Assembly: GCA_013396915.1 (NCBI GenBank)
Contig: VWZL01001934.1
Location: 593,146 to 657,145, forward strand
DNA length: 64,000 bases
From: Stercorarius parasiticus
Taxonomy: Eukaryota > Chordata > Aves > Charadriiformes > Stercorariidae
Direction: 5' to 3'
Position numbers and translations under genes: made by a program. Each line of letters starts with the position of its first letter. The stretch's first letter is position 1. This document shows positions 43,401 to 58,400 of this stretch, in pieces. Below the pieces are notes generated by a model. The model did no database searches. It was not told the origin of the DNA and saw nothing but the letters and a program-made list of their open reading frames with translations.

Positions 43401-46400
43401 AAGGGTGCAAAAGGAGCCTCACGGCTGGCTTGTTTCCTGTCTCGTTGCTGAGACATTGAATGCAATTCAATTTTCAGTGGGCAAACCCAAGAGCTGCGTA
43501 AGAAAGGTAGCTCAGAGGTCACCATTCTCAACTCACTCCACCTCCACCACTAAACCAGGAGCAGCCTCACCCATCCAGATGAAGGGGGATTTGGCAACCA
43601 CTAAACAGGAGTGGAGCATGAAATACAAGATGAAGTTCAGAACCCTCACCAGGGAGGGGAAAAAGTAAATTTTCTCTGGATATAATCAATGATGAAGCAA
43701 AGTATCAATGCTGTCAGGCAGCCAGTTGAGTTTACCACCTCTGATAAAGATCTCATTCCCTTGGATTGTATCGCCTGCTGACCTGGCCGCTCCACCTATT
43801 TCTTGTATTCTTTGTTGTCCAGCAACATTTCTGTTTGTACAATTATAGAAAACCTAGCTCAGCTGGGGCTTCATATATAAATAAGGCCCCAGTCAACACT
43901 GAAAAAGGAAGACAAGAGGTAACAGGTCTCTGGTTTGAATGGCATTAAAATAATCTCAGGGATTTAGGAACCAAGAAGTTAAGTCCCATTTACAGAAGGG
44001 GAGGTGATATGTGAGCATACGGCAATCCTGAATTTAACAGTTGTGAAAGTTACAGGGTTGCACTACTGATCTCTTCAAGGGAAATACTATGTAAGGAGAC
44101 AGTATGCAGAAATGGCACTAAACACACTATTGCAGAATCACCACACTGAAATCCCAAGAAATATAATTTTCAGATATTGCTGGAGAATTGTAAGTGATCA
44201 GAAGAGACCTACAGCCACGATTCAAGTTCTGAAACCCATGCTTTATAATGAAAGACTTGAGCAGCTCAACTTCTTTAGTTTATCCAAGAGAAATAATTTC
44301 AAAATACGATGGATTCTTTATCACTTGGAAACTTTAAACCTAGAATGGATGTGTTCTAAAATGAAATTCTAATAGCGAAACAGAATTCAGGGCTTCATGC
44401 AGAATACCTGAGTGAGATACTCTGCCCTGTGTTATGGAAATAAACTGAGGTCATCTCTTCTGGATTGAAAAAATAAAACACGACAGCAAAAAACACTGCA
44501 AAATGTTAAGACACTCAATTGTGAAGAGAGGAGACAAAAAAGGCATTAAGGGAGAACAAGTTTTAGTCCAGAAGATGTCCCCACAATCCAGATTCTCTAC
44601 TGCAGTTTAAAAGAAGAAAGAAAAAAGGGGTGGGGGAGAGAGAAAGGAGGAAGGTGGTTTATCTAGGAATGAGAACAGAAGCCAGAAAGCACCACCTCCC
44701 GTGTTGCTACTCCTGACTCAGCATGACCTGTGTAACTTACTTCACTTTGAGGATACTTTGAGGATTCCCCCATTTGCTTTGTAACATCAACACACCATCA
44801 CTTGCAGCACTGTGCTGACTGACGGCATGAAGGTACAGAGAAGATTTTTAGAATACTGTGGAAGACAGCAGGTGCATCAGCCCAGCACTGCTTCAATTTC
44901 ATCCAAGTACATACAATTATTAGCTGCAAGCAGTTCCACAAACACAGACTTGTGCCTAACTTACAATGCAATTATTTTTTTAAATAAAGTTTGATCTTGG
45001 GGCTATTACACATAGGTATACGTCAGGAAGACAAAGAACCAGTTATATTTGCAGGCCACGTGACTGCACTCATACAGGCCTCTCCCAGTCAACATCAAGC
45101 AATTCATGAACACACGAGGGCAGTAAATCCCTTGCAAGACACACAGCGTCAGGCAGGGTTAGTATTTCCCAATCTTTCTTGTCCTCTCTAGAAGGCATTT
45201 ATCGCTAAAAGACTCATGCACGACACTAAGGGCTCTTCCAGGCAATAGATATCCCAGAAAGCAATGGAAACACATGACAGCAGGCAAATCAAGACCACGT
45301 TTCCTTCTCTAAACATATACTAAGATCACAACTAGAACCAGGTCCTGCTTTCAATCCTCCTTGTGGAAATTCAGAGGGCCTCCCTCAAAATGAAGCCATT
45401 CTGAGGATATACACTGGCTCTGCACACGGAACAGGAAATAACAAGGCTACCATTAAATCAGATGACTCCCAGTCTGACTATTCACAGCTCAAGCTGTTGG
45501 TCTCTGTATGCACACGGAGCAGGCATTATTCCTTATGGAAATTTTTGCTCTTGATAGCAGTGTCCTGCTGGCTCTGCATACTACATAATTATACATAACA
45601 CAGTAATAAAAGGTTGTCATCCGTACACTATGAAAAGCATTTTGGGCTACCTCTCTACTTAACTCTTCCACAGTGGGTTTCAAAATGAGATACATAGGAT
45701 ATATACAGGGTTTTGGTTTTTTTTTTCTTCCCATCCCCCTTTTAATTCCTCAGTTCTAATAAGCGTATTATTTTTCTAACAATAACAATAAATAGCGGGT
45801 TTGCAGCAGTAGGGAGAAATGTGGGGAAGAAGTAGACAGGAATTGCATTTTTTGTTAGAAAATAAATAAATATAAAAAGACAACTTGCTCTTACTGGAAT
45901 GAGGGAGGCCGGGAGTCTCCAATGCCGCCTGTTCTCTCAATGGGTGGTGGAAGGTCCGTGTGGCTCTCGGTGCACTGGGAGCCTGTGTCAGAGTGGGAGC
46001 TTTCAGCCAGGACCAGCTGTCAACAGAAAGAAGAGAATTACAAACACTTGTACAGGTTTCTCCACTCTGACATAAGGTGTTCAGTCCCTGCTTTGCTAAA
46101 TATCCTGTGGGATCTAAGGGAAACTAGAGGAAAGGAAGTGCTTAGTGTCTAGCAGCACGGATTCCTGCCAAACTCTCATAAAATCAGGTTACATTCCATC
46201 TCAACATGAAAACATCATCAACTAGATTATGCACAAAATTCCCGCAAGCACCACAAAATTTGTCTTATCTCAGAAGAAACAAGCACATGAGGCAGGGAGT
46301 GCACTTTTCCTTGTGACTTGGCATTACAGCATCCTCTGAGTTGGCTAAAGCATGCAAGTTATCAGCATTCCTTGCAAAATGCACGCAGACTGCAAGACTG

Positions 46401-49400
46401 CACTCTCAGTCTGGTTTTGCCGTGACAAAAATAAAAAGCAAAAGCTGAAACTTGACAGTATGACACCCCCAAATATGGTATAACTTATTACACAAAGACC
46501 CTCCAAACCCACAAAAATTCACAATCTGGTCTGGACAAATCACCAGATCTAAGAGTTGCCACCAACTCTGTTAAAAGTTCGAATTAAAACCAAAATCCAC
46601 TAAATCTCAACAGCCATAAACTTCAGAAGGAGGGCCAGATTCCTGATGTTCATCGCATTTGTGTCTCTTGTGCCCATTTTGTCTCTTAATGTTCCCTTAA
46701 GGCAGAGCTGCAGATAGGAAAGCCATTTTCCAATCGTGCCATGAGAACCAGGATATGCAGTGTGCACTCTTCTATAATCCTTAACTACCTGAAAACTTTT
46801 ATAAAACTACACTGTTGTCACCATCGCCTCCAAAACCCCTCTGACACTGACCTTTACATTCGCGGAAGGTGAAGGTGCCTGGCAGCCTGGCAAGCAGGGT
46901 AGAAGGCAAGGCTGCAGAGCACCCAGCACTCCCATGGAAATAGTTAATTGTAGATCTGCTGCAACAATCAATCTTCTTGTTACAAACACCAGGCATCTAT
47001 ATACAGCCTGGTACATTTGGGAATTATTATAGATTCCAGTCCCATTACAAGGCAGGGTGTAAATTCTGCATATAACAACTAATGCCAGAGTGTATTATTT
47101 CTATTTCCTACCAACATCCTCAATCATTAATAGGGAGGTTTTCGCAAGAATGGGGAAAAAACCCCACTCACTCAGAAAGGAAGCTAAAAATGATCACATG
47201 GTTCAAGAGCCCCCTGAGCGCACACACCACTTGCTGGCCACTACCAACAGCAGTTAGACTTGAACTAGTGACCTAGAGGTGAAAAGGTTTATATCCTATT
47301 GCCAATCCCCCGAGACACCTAATCACTTTGCCAAGTCTCTTTAAACAATATAGTCTTTAATTAAATAAATGCTCAAATAACAATATAGACTCACCGAATG
47401 GTTCAGGTTGGAAGGGACCTTACAGATCATTTAGTTCCAACCCCCTGCCCTGGGCAGGGACACCTCCCACCAGACCAGGTTGCTCCAAGCCCCGTCCAAC
47501 CTGGCCTTGAACACCTCCAGGGATGGGGCAGCCGCAGATTCTCTGGGCAACCTGGGCCAGGGGCTCACCACCCTCACAGCCAAGAATTTCTTCCTAATAT
47601 CCAATCTAAATCTACCCTCCTCCAGTTTGAAACCGTTCCCCCTCGTCCTATCATTACACTCCCTGATCCAGAGTTCCTCCCCACCCTTCCTGTAGGCCCC
47701 CTTTAGGGACTGGAAGGGGCTCTAAGGTCTCCCTGGAGCCTTCTCTTCTCCAGGCTGAACAACCCCATCCCCAAGGATTATTACCTTTCACTAAGAGGCA
47801 AGAAGGTCTCGGCTTCCCTCTATTTTTATCTGTGGAAGAATTAGCCCTATGTAAGAGATTCCAACTAGAATCGGTTAATTTATCAAGGACTAATTGTAAT
47901 ATAATCATCAGATATATGCTAGCTGATAAAGAAGGGGCTGGAGAAGGAGAGGGAACAGAAGAGGAGGGGACTGGTGTTCAGGATGCAGCATGTTTATTCC
48001 TAAGAGCATATTCCATGAATAGGAGAAAGCAAACACACGCACACACGCTGTCAAAAAGGAACTGCCTGAAGACAACAGTCCTCCAGCACCACACGGAGTT
48101 GGCTGCATTATTCAAACTCTCTTATCACCAAAGCAAGAGCAACAGAGGATACACTGAAGGGAAAAACAACATGAGCCTCCCTAATAACTTGATAATTAAG
48201 GTTTCTTTCTTTCAGGTGGGGAAGTTAATGGGAGATGTTTAGAAAGCATGTTGGCATTATGGAGATGCAAGAAAGTCTCTGAGCCTGGCTCATCCCCCAA
48301 GGAATCTCTGTGCAAGTGCTTTCAGTAGCAAAATCAAACCAAGGGATAAAAAAGAGAAGAAAAAAAAAGACACTAAGTGTAGGCAAGATCTATACATCCC
48401 CTCACGCATCATATTCCAAATTGCATCAGGCTATGCAAAAAAGCACCTGGCCCCAGTTATTTGAAAGCAGGAAAACATGTTCCTTCTTTAAGCCTTTTCA
48501 CTGATGGCAACACCTGTCTCAAAGATGAGTTTGATGCAAAAAGAGAGATGGGCCAACACGACAAATCCTTTCCATATTTCAGGATATTTGCTCTTTAGCA
48601 TTTCCCTGCTCCTGGAGGAAGAAGCTTTGGCAATGCAGAAGCCAAGCCCACCACACTGGTTGAGGCTGCAGGTCAGCTTGGGAGTGCTGCTGAGCAGATG
48701 CAAAATCCATGGCAGCAACACAACTCCGTTGTGAATATCGTCCCTGGGCTGCAATTTCCTGAAGGATAAAGCACCAGGTACCCGCTTCTTATTGACCTTC
48801 AGTGGGATTAGAGTCCCAAACAGCCTCAGACTATGCCATTACCATTATAAAGGGAAGAGGGCTGCAGAAATTACTCATACTAATTTTTCAGCTGCATTCA
48901 GGAAATACATCACTTAAAACTTGAATCAGCTCACTGCCAGATATAGTGAACTCAAGATGTATTCAAACTCAAGAGAAGATAGTAGCAATATCTCCTGTTC
49001 CCAAGTGGCTTGTTAATTCTTGATAAAGGTCTTTTAGACTTCAAGTAGTAAATCGTAGGCACAACAGCCATGATAATGCAGTGGCCAGTGCAGAACTTCT
49101 CACGTTTACCTTCCCAAGTCAAGATCCATGCGGCACTGCCCGTAGCCTGGCTCACACAAAGGACACTTGCTGTAATTCAGACACATCCTTTGGGGTGAAT
49201 TTTTCCCCTGAGGAATAATAATAAATAAATAAAAACCCCAAAGAGCGTAACAGTTCAAATAGGTTGCCGAACATGATCTCAGTCTTACGATAACCAGGAC
49301 CTGGGAGCTCCTGCAAGAGGACATGACTTCAGAGATTTAAGCAAGGGAACTTGAAGCAATTACGTTGTTAAAACAAGACACGGGCTGGCCAGATCTATGC

Positions 49401-52400
49401 ACTCGCCCTTCATCAAAGCTTTCATTCTTGAGTTACAGATCTGTGTCTTCAAGAACACTAGAATATAGATGGCTGAAGACCAAATTAATAAAAACACCAG
49501 AAAACAGCAACAGAAAAACATTTGTTGTGCTAGAAAAGAAATTCTGCAGTAGAAGATGGCACATGCAGCAAGATTATTAAGACTGCACTGTCAAGCTGGT
49601 TTTTCCCAAACATCAAAAGGATGAGAAAGGCAGGGGAACACTGAACACAATGGAATACTGGACTCAGCTGGAGCTTCGTAGCGAGTTTGCAGCCCTGCCT
49701 CTTTCCAGGCACCTCGCAAAATGCCTTCAATTTGATGAGGATTTGATGGCGACTGCAGAAAAGGAAGGATTCTGTGGGGGCGTACACCTGTTGACAGAAT
49801 TCACTTGTCACTACCCTGGCTACATGTGTGGGCACACAGAATCGCTGCTCCTCGCTTTGCTGTGCTGGTTAGGTAGTCCTCATTTCTTCCAACAACAAGT
49901 GCCCAACCCTGTAAATCATTAAGTATCCTATCAGCTGTAATTGCGTCCTTTTGTTCGACAAGCCATGGTAGGGATAAAATGCTCCAATATTATATCACTT
50001 TGAGGGAAGAAGATAATGCACTATTGGACTGCCACATTATAGACTTCTCACTGTGCTTCCACGAGAAAATTAGTATTAACCCCAGCTTCCTGCCCAGAAG
50101 CCAGCCCTGATAATTATATTTCACCCATCAAGCTTCCCCTGCAGTTTTGCCTGGCAGCAGCATTTTAATCCGTTCCTTTACTTGCACCATGTTGGTCCTG
50201 TGTGCTGTCAGAGAGCGTGCCTGTGGGCTGTACAACAGCTGCTGGGTTCCACCCCAAAGGACAGCGGCTCAATGGGAAATGGGGATGTCTTCTGTGTGGT
50301 GCACATGGAGGAAGTTAATAAAGAAGTGTGGAACTAATTGCAACTGTTGATTCAGTTCATCCCATCATACGAAATGCTGTTTGCTTTTTCAACTGAGATC
50401 CTACCATCACACTCGCTACTAAATCTTTCCCAGGAAGTGGAGAAAGGATTATCAACCCTGGCATGTTGGAAAAGACTCTTATGTTCTTCTGGTGTCCCCA
50501 GCGATTCCCACACAGCCACTTCCAATTCACGACAGCACAAACAGCAGCATACTGTGCAAGTTTGCTACTCTACACTGCGGTAACAGACCATGCAGCCTGT
50601 TCACGCTGACAAAAGGTACAATTTTCCTTCTGTGCTAGAGAAGGGCACCCAGCATTGCCCAGCATCTGCTAAGAAATGGTTATCTTGGAACTCATTTGCA
50701 GAAATAAGCATTCAGTGCACTGTCTGTGACCATTCTGCTCACTTCAGCAACGAGATTTCCCATCTGAAGCCCTAGTACAGACACACAAGCAAAGCACACC
50801 AGTCCATTCTGCATGTTGTGAGCAAATTCAAGTGATGGAAGAGCAGTAGGAAGATGGCCAGGATCTCAAACGCAAGTTAAGCTCCCCCGCCTGAGCCAAA
50901 CAGTGATATTAGGCCAGTGAATGCTCACAGCGTCAGGAAAGCCTCCTTTCCTTCCCATTATAGCTACTGGCCTTCAGTGAGGCATTGGATCGATCCATTC
51001 ACCTCTCTGTAGCTCGATTTCCCTTTTTCTCCTCTACACCACATTTCCTTATGTTTTTCACTTAATCATGGCAAGGATTGCCTTTTATAGCGCTCAGTGC
51101 CCAGCAGACATCGTCACAAACTCACGCAGGCATTCAGCTAGTCACAGAATCACAGTTTGACATTCATGGCTGAAGATACCAGCCAACAAGAACCAGTCTG
51201 GGAAGGGGAAAGAGCGAACATTGGTACGCTCTGCCCTCATAGTCTCACCTGGCTAAATATTTATTAGCCTACCAGCAGGAAAACTACAATATTTAAATTC
51301 TCACTGTTACTGAGAGCAGCAGAAGCAGCTCTTGGTATTTCTCTCAGCTCAGGGAGAGGTGAGGGACTGATAACAGTAACTAAAGAAATACCTCAAAAGA
51401 GCCATTTGTAATTTTGACAGCAACTTCAGAACAGCCACATTCATCTACAAGTTGAAAGTAATTATTTCCTATAAAGTCACAGACATCTCAAATCCCAAGT
51501 CAAAGCTTCAGAGACACGGCCCATTATCCACAGGAAGGCTGCTCCCGAAGGACCAATTGCACAAAAGGACTTACTGATGAGGCCCTTTATTCCACCAGGA
51601 AATCTGTCAAAGGCAACAGGACTCCACATTGCTAGAAGGCCTGCAAAAGCCTATCAGGAACGTGATGTTTATTTTAGTAATGAGAATTGTCTATGCCGGG
51701 TAGATTAGGATTCCCCCTTTTTTCCTGCTGAAAACTACAGTACATTTGTTTGGAGTTTGCTCTAACCATAGACACTCAGAGAATACAGGATCAAGCTGAT
51801 ATAGCCTGGAAATCAGAAGCTGTAACAGGCCAAAAGGAACAACTTTAAGAAAACTGTGGCTGCCAGGTAAAGGGTGACCCTCTTCAGTGTTCAGAGACAG
51901 AAAAGATGCAGACTGGGTCTCAAAACAAAATTGACAATTCTATCTGCGATTATATCACCAGCCACCTTCTAGCATTTTAGAGAAGATACCATATCTTCAT
52001 GAAATATAGTTTCTCAGGTTACTCCCAGATTCTGTCAAGCATGGCAGGTGTTTGTTTATGGCACGGTATAGCAGGCTAGCTGGGAAACAAATTCAGTTTC
52101 ACTGACTGATGCTTTGCAGCAAGCTCACTTTAATCTCACAGGATTACCTGCCTCTTTATCTGAGAGCTTACATATTCCTCAGCCCAGCCGAAAACAGGTA
52201 CCTGAACAATGCAGAGACCTGGGTTGAGTGTACCCGTGTGTCTGCAAACAATAGCAAGTACTTCTGCCACATGACTTAGGAAGGAAGATTTCCTCACAGG
52301 CCATTCCTCCACCTGGTGCAGAACAGTTAGAAACAGGATGGCATCTGTCAGTTCAAACTTGGATTAAATGTAATTTGAGAATTCTTGTGCATATCAGACC

Positions 52401-55400
52401 AGAACCACCCAACATTACTTTAGCAAAGAGAAGACTATAAGATCATAGAGCTTTGAAGCTTCCTCATTCAGATCATTCTTTTTTGGTCCTCCATCCTTCG
52501 TGTTAACATGTTTGCTTCTTCCCCATCTCTTTCTCATAGAGATCCTAGCACTCCAGCCCCAGTTTAGGGGAAATGTCATTAATTTCCTTAGAGGAATCTC
52601 ATTCTCCTATACTAGGACTCAGATCCTTCCCTAATAACTCGTTCAGGTACCTTAAAGCTTAGGAATGTTTTCAGTGATCCCACCTCCCTTCTTTATAAGC
52701 TCTGAACATGATAGCAGATGATCTACGTTACAATATTGTGTTAATATCCTCTTCGCTTTGGGTCAGATTTCATGCACAGCTCTCTATTTTCTCCTGGGTG
52801 ATAATGCAGTCTATCAGCAGATGATTGAGAGTATATAAAATCTGTGAAGAGAAGAAATAGGTCCTGAAATCAGTTCATTTTATACACAAGAAATTAACAA
52901 GAATCTGCTTCTGTGGGTTTTCATTCATTGCCTCAGTCACGTGCTGAAAGGCAACAAAGCACTTTGCTGAAGATCATTTAACATCCTGAAGCTCCTGCAT
53001 TACCTTCTATGGTAGAAGACTAAATGGTTCTCCTCAACAATTTTAATTGTAATTGCAAATAAAGTGTCTAAAAAGCTTACATACAAACAGGACAAGTATT
53101 ATCTGTTGGCACCCAGATAATAGGGAAGGAAAAAAAAGAGAACGGGTGACAGAAGGCTATGACATCATTGCCAGCCAATGGGAAATAGTGCACATTCCCT
53201 GCAGCCTCTCGGGGAATTGTTCCCAGATGTTGCAAAGCCTTCCTAAAAAACACAGATAACAGCCAGCCGACTTTGTGCGAACTGCTGGCAGTGGCCGCTC
53301 GGCTGGCTCTGATCTGACAGCAACCACAAGCCAATTCTTTCCACATTCCCAGCTTCCACTGGGAGGCTGTCACTGCACCGTGCAAAGAGAAGAGAAAAAC
53401 ATTTCAAGTTTTTGCAAAAAGCCTGAAGGTAACGTATTCTCTTCTGTGCCAGCTATTTTTCCAAATTGCCCAATCAAGACCTGAACCTGAAAAAAACCAA
53501 AACTGCATGAATAGTATCACTCAGGTAAGCAGTCCCAAAGAACTCAGAACAAATTATCCCCTGAGACAAATCATATCCTATGTTTTATATGTGTGCGGAT
53601 GTGTTAGCAGAACAGGCACGTGTATCAGCTATTTTCTGCAGATGTGTTTGTGTAAATCCATTTACAGTGATAACTACTCGATGAAGAACTCTGCCATACA
53701 ACTAATGCTAGTGTCTATATTGTTGAAAAACCCAAAGGTAAACCACTGAAAAGGAATCTAGTAAGTAGTAGCCCTCTGTCTCAAATTATGTAGTCCTTAA
53801 AAAAAAACAACAAAAAAACCCCACCCTGAAATCAAAAGAACGAGATCTAAGATGCTGAGGAGAAAAACAAGCAGGACATAGGAGGGATGATGAGGAGGTT
53901 TAAATAGTTAATTAGGAGCAGTGATTCTAATTCAGTACTAATCGAGCTGTAGATTGAGTTCCCAGGGCAGCAAAAGTAAGTAACAACTAAAGACTTGCAG
54001 ATCCTCCCTTGAACATTTTCCCCTATGGAAATCAGTCCTGCATATGACACCCAAGATCAAAGTTCCTACCTATGACAAATAGAAGGATTCAAACGTTATT
54101 AAAAAAGATGAAAATCTCAAATTTCTAGATGCCAGTCATCTTGTAGACTTCAAAGTAGCCACTGCACCAGTCAAGAGAGGAGGTGCGGGGGCAGAGACAG
54201 CTGAGCTATATCGTGGGCACTTAATGTTCCAATTTTAAGTATGTCTCGATGGGAAATGCTCACTTATACATCGCAGTGATTTACAGTGAGGGCGACAACT
54301 CTCACAGCTGGTTTTGTGAAAAAATCCCAAGCTGCCTGCTACCAGCTGATGCACATTTTCTAACACAGGAGACAAAGAAAGCTCAGACCCGTCATGTTAA
54401 AAACCAGAAAAGGAAACAGACCTGCCCAAAACATGTTTTTTCCAAAAGGTAAAGACCAACTTTGCTAGCCCTGAAATGTATGCCATTATCTGTTAAGTTC
54501 CAGTGAATAGGATATTAAAGGGTTCAAAACTGTGAACAATTAACTTACAGTAAGATTTACATAAAACTCCTCCAGTAATTAGCAGCAAATAGAGGCAGAT
54601 AAGCACTGCAATTTTATGGGTGTTAGTGTGGAAAAAGTAATTTGCAATTCCTAATGCAGGTCAGACACAGATGTTCCAGCTGATTGTTCAGCAGAGCTAA
54701 CAGAAGCCCTAGTCAACATCATCTGCAAAAGGTGCACTGTACAATCTCTGAGAAGAGAGATACAAAATGCATCCAAACTGGTGGATATGCGTATAAATTT
54801 GGAAACAAGCTGATGGGTGGGATGGGAGGAAAAAGTCTAAGTCTTTTGAAGTGATTTATCTATCCATACTACCTGCAAGAGTCTGTGCTCTCTCTACCTC
54901 AGCTGAAATAAAGGTTTACAAGGCATTACGCTGTTTGCTGCTGAGCAGCAGTCTGTGAAGAGCCTGCCTTAGCACAGAGCTCACAAAAGGCTCTACAGCA
55001 CTAATTCTCTAAAACAATTAATTTAAGCCACACATTTTGCTTTTAGATCTTTGCAATAGCACCATTCCCATTATTAGAGACTTGGCTGCTGACTCAGACT
55101 GAACTGATTCTTGTGCGTTAAGTTCCTGGGCTGGCATTAAGAACAAAAACTACTTCACTATTTATCATCGAACTAATGTTATTTCACCTAAGGAAAAAAA
55201 GGCAAATTGAACTCAATCTTCTCCTAAAGAAAAGACATAAGAATGAAGGAGGGATTGTGTTCTGGCTTGGAAAAAACAAATTTGTCTTCATATTGTCTAT
55301 TAAAGGTAGATGAGAAACTGCCATAGTCTGAGCATTAAGGAGGATGATGCAAGTACCAGAAAAGCTACAGAAAAAGCAGAACTGGATGCTGCACTTGAGA

Positions 55401-58400
55401 TGTGCCCTCACTAGGGCTGCCGAGTCTGTCAAACGGCTGGCAATGCCTTCCCAATGCAGCCCAGGATGCTACTGTCCACCTTTGCTGGCTCACAGTCACC
55501 TTGCTCTCCAACAGAACCCCCATTAAATGTTCAAGAAAATAAAATGTTACGTTACTTAAAAAGCTACCTTGACCTTAGATTTGCCTGTACACTCAACTCA
55601 AAAAACTGGCAAAAAGGAAGATTTTAAGATCAAGTAATCAGACTATGAGATATCTGCTGTCAATTGCAGAAGACTTTCTACATGACCTTGAGGGGAAAGA
55701 AAAAACCCACATGAAAAACGTCTGTGTCTCAGTTCCCACCCATAATGTGGAAAAAGCAAATAGTTGTGACGTACAAAGAAAATACAAGATGGAGGTGTCT
55801 GGATCAGCAACCATGTCTCCCACTGTGCACACGTGCAGTGCACGGCACAAGGGGAAAGAAAGGAGCAGAGACATTGATCTTGGTTGCAGCCTTCAAGCAA
55901 TACTGTAATATAAAACAATAGGAATGAGTGGGAAGACTTGAAACAAGGTACACATCCTTGGAGCAAGGATTCTGCATTCTTCTACATTTGGAAAGCAGCC
56001 AGCAACCTATACTGGAATAGGAATCGCAATAAATTGAATTCATTCTTAAAATGCATTTCAGAAATGGTAATGTTTCTCTGAAATTAAAATAGTAACAGTC
56101 ACAGAATTAAAACATAGCATTTAACTCGCGTGTGTGTATTCTTGTTCTGATCTTACTGTTATTTATATTCTCCTGATTTTCAGCGGGATAACAGAAAAGG
56201 CATATATTTTCATATTTCATATTATTTAAGAAGCTGGGAAAAGAAATCAGCTCTCTACTTGAGATCAAAACACCCTTCGGTTTTTGGTTGGGAGAGGGAA
56301 GGAGGAAGAGGTTAAAGAATTGGGACATCAAGGGGAATGAAATAATCCACATCCTTATTCATGTGGAATACTTTGGAGTTGGGGGTTTGTTTTTGCTTAA
56401 ACTCCAAGAACGTTGGCCCTTGTTGGAACAACCTGAGCCATATTTTGCTGCACAGAAGAGCCCAAATAGTCTGTACAAGTTCAGAATGAATCATTGGTGT
56501 ATTGAATCACCAACGCAAAAGATACATACTTTAATTAGATCACATAGATAAAAACAAACACTTCCACGCTCCTGAATGCGCTGGGAAGAGGAGACCCAGT
56601 TCAGGGATGCAGAAGGCAATCTGAGTATCAGCCTGTTGTTTGAATTAATATTTATCAGTTCAGTAGCATGGAAGAAAGGGGAAGAAACAGGGAGGGAATG
56701 ACACTGAGGAGCAGATACAGTGCAAGTGTTACACACTGAGACGGAGGAAAGGGGTTCTCAGGATTAATCTCTCTCCTGATAAGAGCTACTATTAATTTCT
56801 ACCCCTTTGCTTTTAAAACAGATGCTGCTCTCACGCTATGGCAACATAAATGACATCTTCATAGCCTTTTTTTATCTGAAGCTTTCGGGATGCTCTCTTC
56901 AGCTTGTTAATTACACATGAAATCCCTTTTCGTACAATCTGTTCCCATACTGTCAGAACACCATTGCTATAGCTCACGGTAATCCTTGGACTGAAGACAA
57001 AAACAGCACCACCGCCATTCATAGCTCAAGCGTATCCTGAAAGCAGCACATTCAGCAGCATTGAGCCCTTCGGCCATCTCCAGCCCCTCAAAATAAAAAG
57101 GACCTCACAGCACACCAGTGGCCGTTAGCACGTATGCTCAGCCATGGACTTGGAGAAGTTGTCACTGTCATATGCTCAGTTCCTGTGCAAGAACAGACAT
57201 AAGCCAACAACCTCATTAAGAAAGAACATTGCACTGTGTTCCGCTGCGCTCTAGGTGGGCCATCAGGTCTCAAAGATCACGGCTGTTTGTTTGTTTAAAC
57301 ATTAATTTTATTCTCTAATGCCAGTGATTTTATTCTAGAGAATGAGTGTTTCTTTTGACAATCAATTTAGCCCACCATGGAGCACAACACATGGGGTTCT
57401 GCCCTTCTTTGTGGGGGCAAGTAGACACATCCCTATTGCATTCATTTCTTTCCCCACTGCCCAAAGTTATATCAGCACAACTTTGCTTTGAAACACTCAT
57501 TGGTTTTCAAACCAAAGTATCTAGTTGCCTCACACCCACTGCTGGGTGGAAATACTTGGCTAAGTTCTACGAACAGCTTTGAAAGTCACACTGGTTATTA
57601 GTCAGCTATTGCTGCTGAGTCAAAAGGTTGAAGCACAAAGGCCAAAAGAAAGGTATGGAGGTTCTACAAAAAAAAGTAGCTTTTCCTTCTGAATGAATTT
57701 CCCAGTGACAAAACAACTAACTTTTAAGAGAGAATAGACTTAAGGGAGAACATTCTCCCCATTTTTAACTGCTCAATTCAATACAAAGTCTAGTAAGTGC
57801 TTAATATTCTGGACACATTTGGGCATATAGGAGGACTAAAGTTAAGTTCATGCATTAAAAAGCTGTGTGCTTTGCTTGCCTAATACTAAGAACCTGTTGG
57901 GACTACACAGTTGCCAGAGTCTGAGTGCGTTAATATTGAAAGCAATCAATAGAGCAGAAAGAAGTGATAATATTGTACAATACAGCTGAGCTCAATTCAT
58001 CTGCCAGCCCCTGCCCTCAGATGAGCAACGTTTTCAGCTGCTTAGAATCCAGCAGGGGCTGGATGGGATGAACCACAAGGCACTACTACTTAAGAACAAT
58101 CTCCCAGTCAAACTGATGTTTAAAATATACATTGCCCTTTCCTTACACAATAATAGAACGTGCACATGCAGTCTACTGCAGGCAACAGCATGCAATCAGT
58201 ACTGTATTTGATTTTATAGAGAAAGCACATGGAATCCTGTCTACAAGAAGCCAGGCTTAGAAACTTTAAGCTACCCAGCATGATTATATGCAAGGCTCAG
58301 ACAGATTTTCTTATCCTGCATGACTTCAGCGACCAGGATGCTGAAATATTTTAGGGGTATTGGTTGTAAACGCGTGAGCAAAATCTTCAGCTCCTAAAAT

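Larger units (their letters stand above)
40383..45894 (-). other. DVL1: DVL1 intron (5.5 kb)
   Basis: Donor at 45894-45893, acceptor at 40384-40383. It contains the longest CR1 copy of the window (41425-41960) and a very old LINE remnant (44112-44372). Confidence 0.9.

Noticed and set aside
47254..47290. tRNA-like T-arm motif (TTGAACTAGTGACC)
   Set aside because: No acceptor or anticodon arms can be formed around it, so it is not a tRNA gene.
47398..47706. Pro-rich open frames in both directions
   Set aside because: They lie wholly within the CR1 fragment at 47387-47770.
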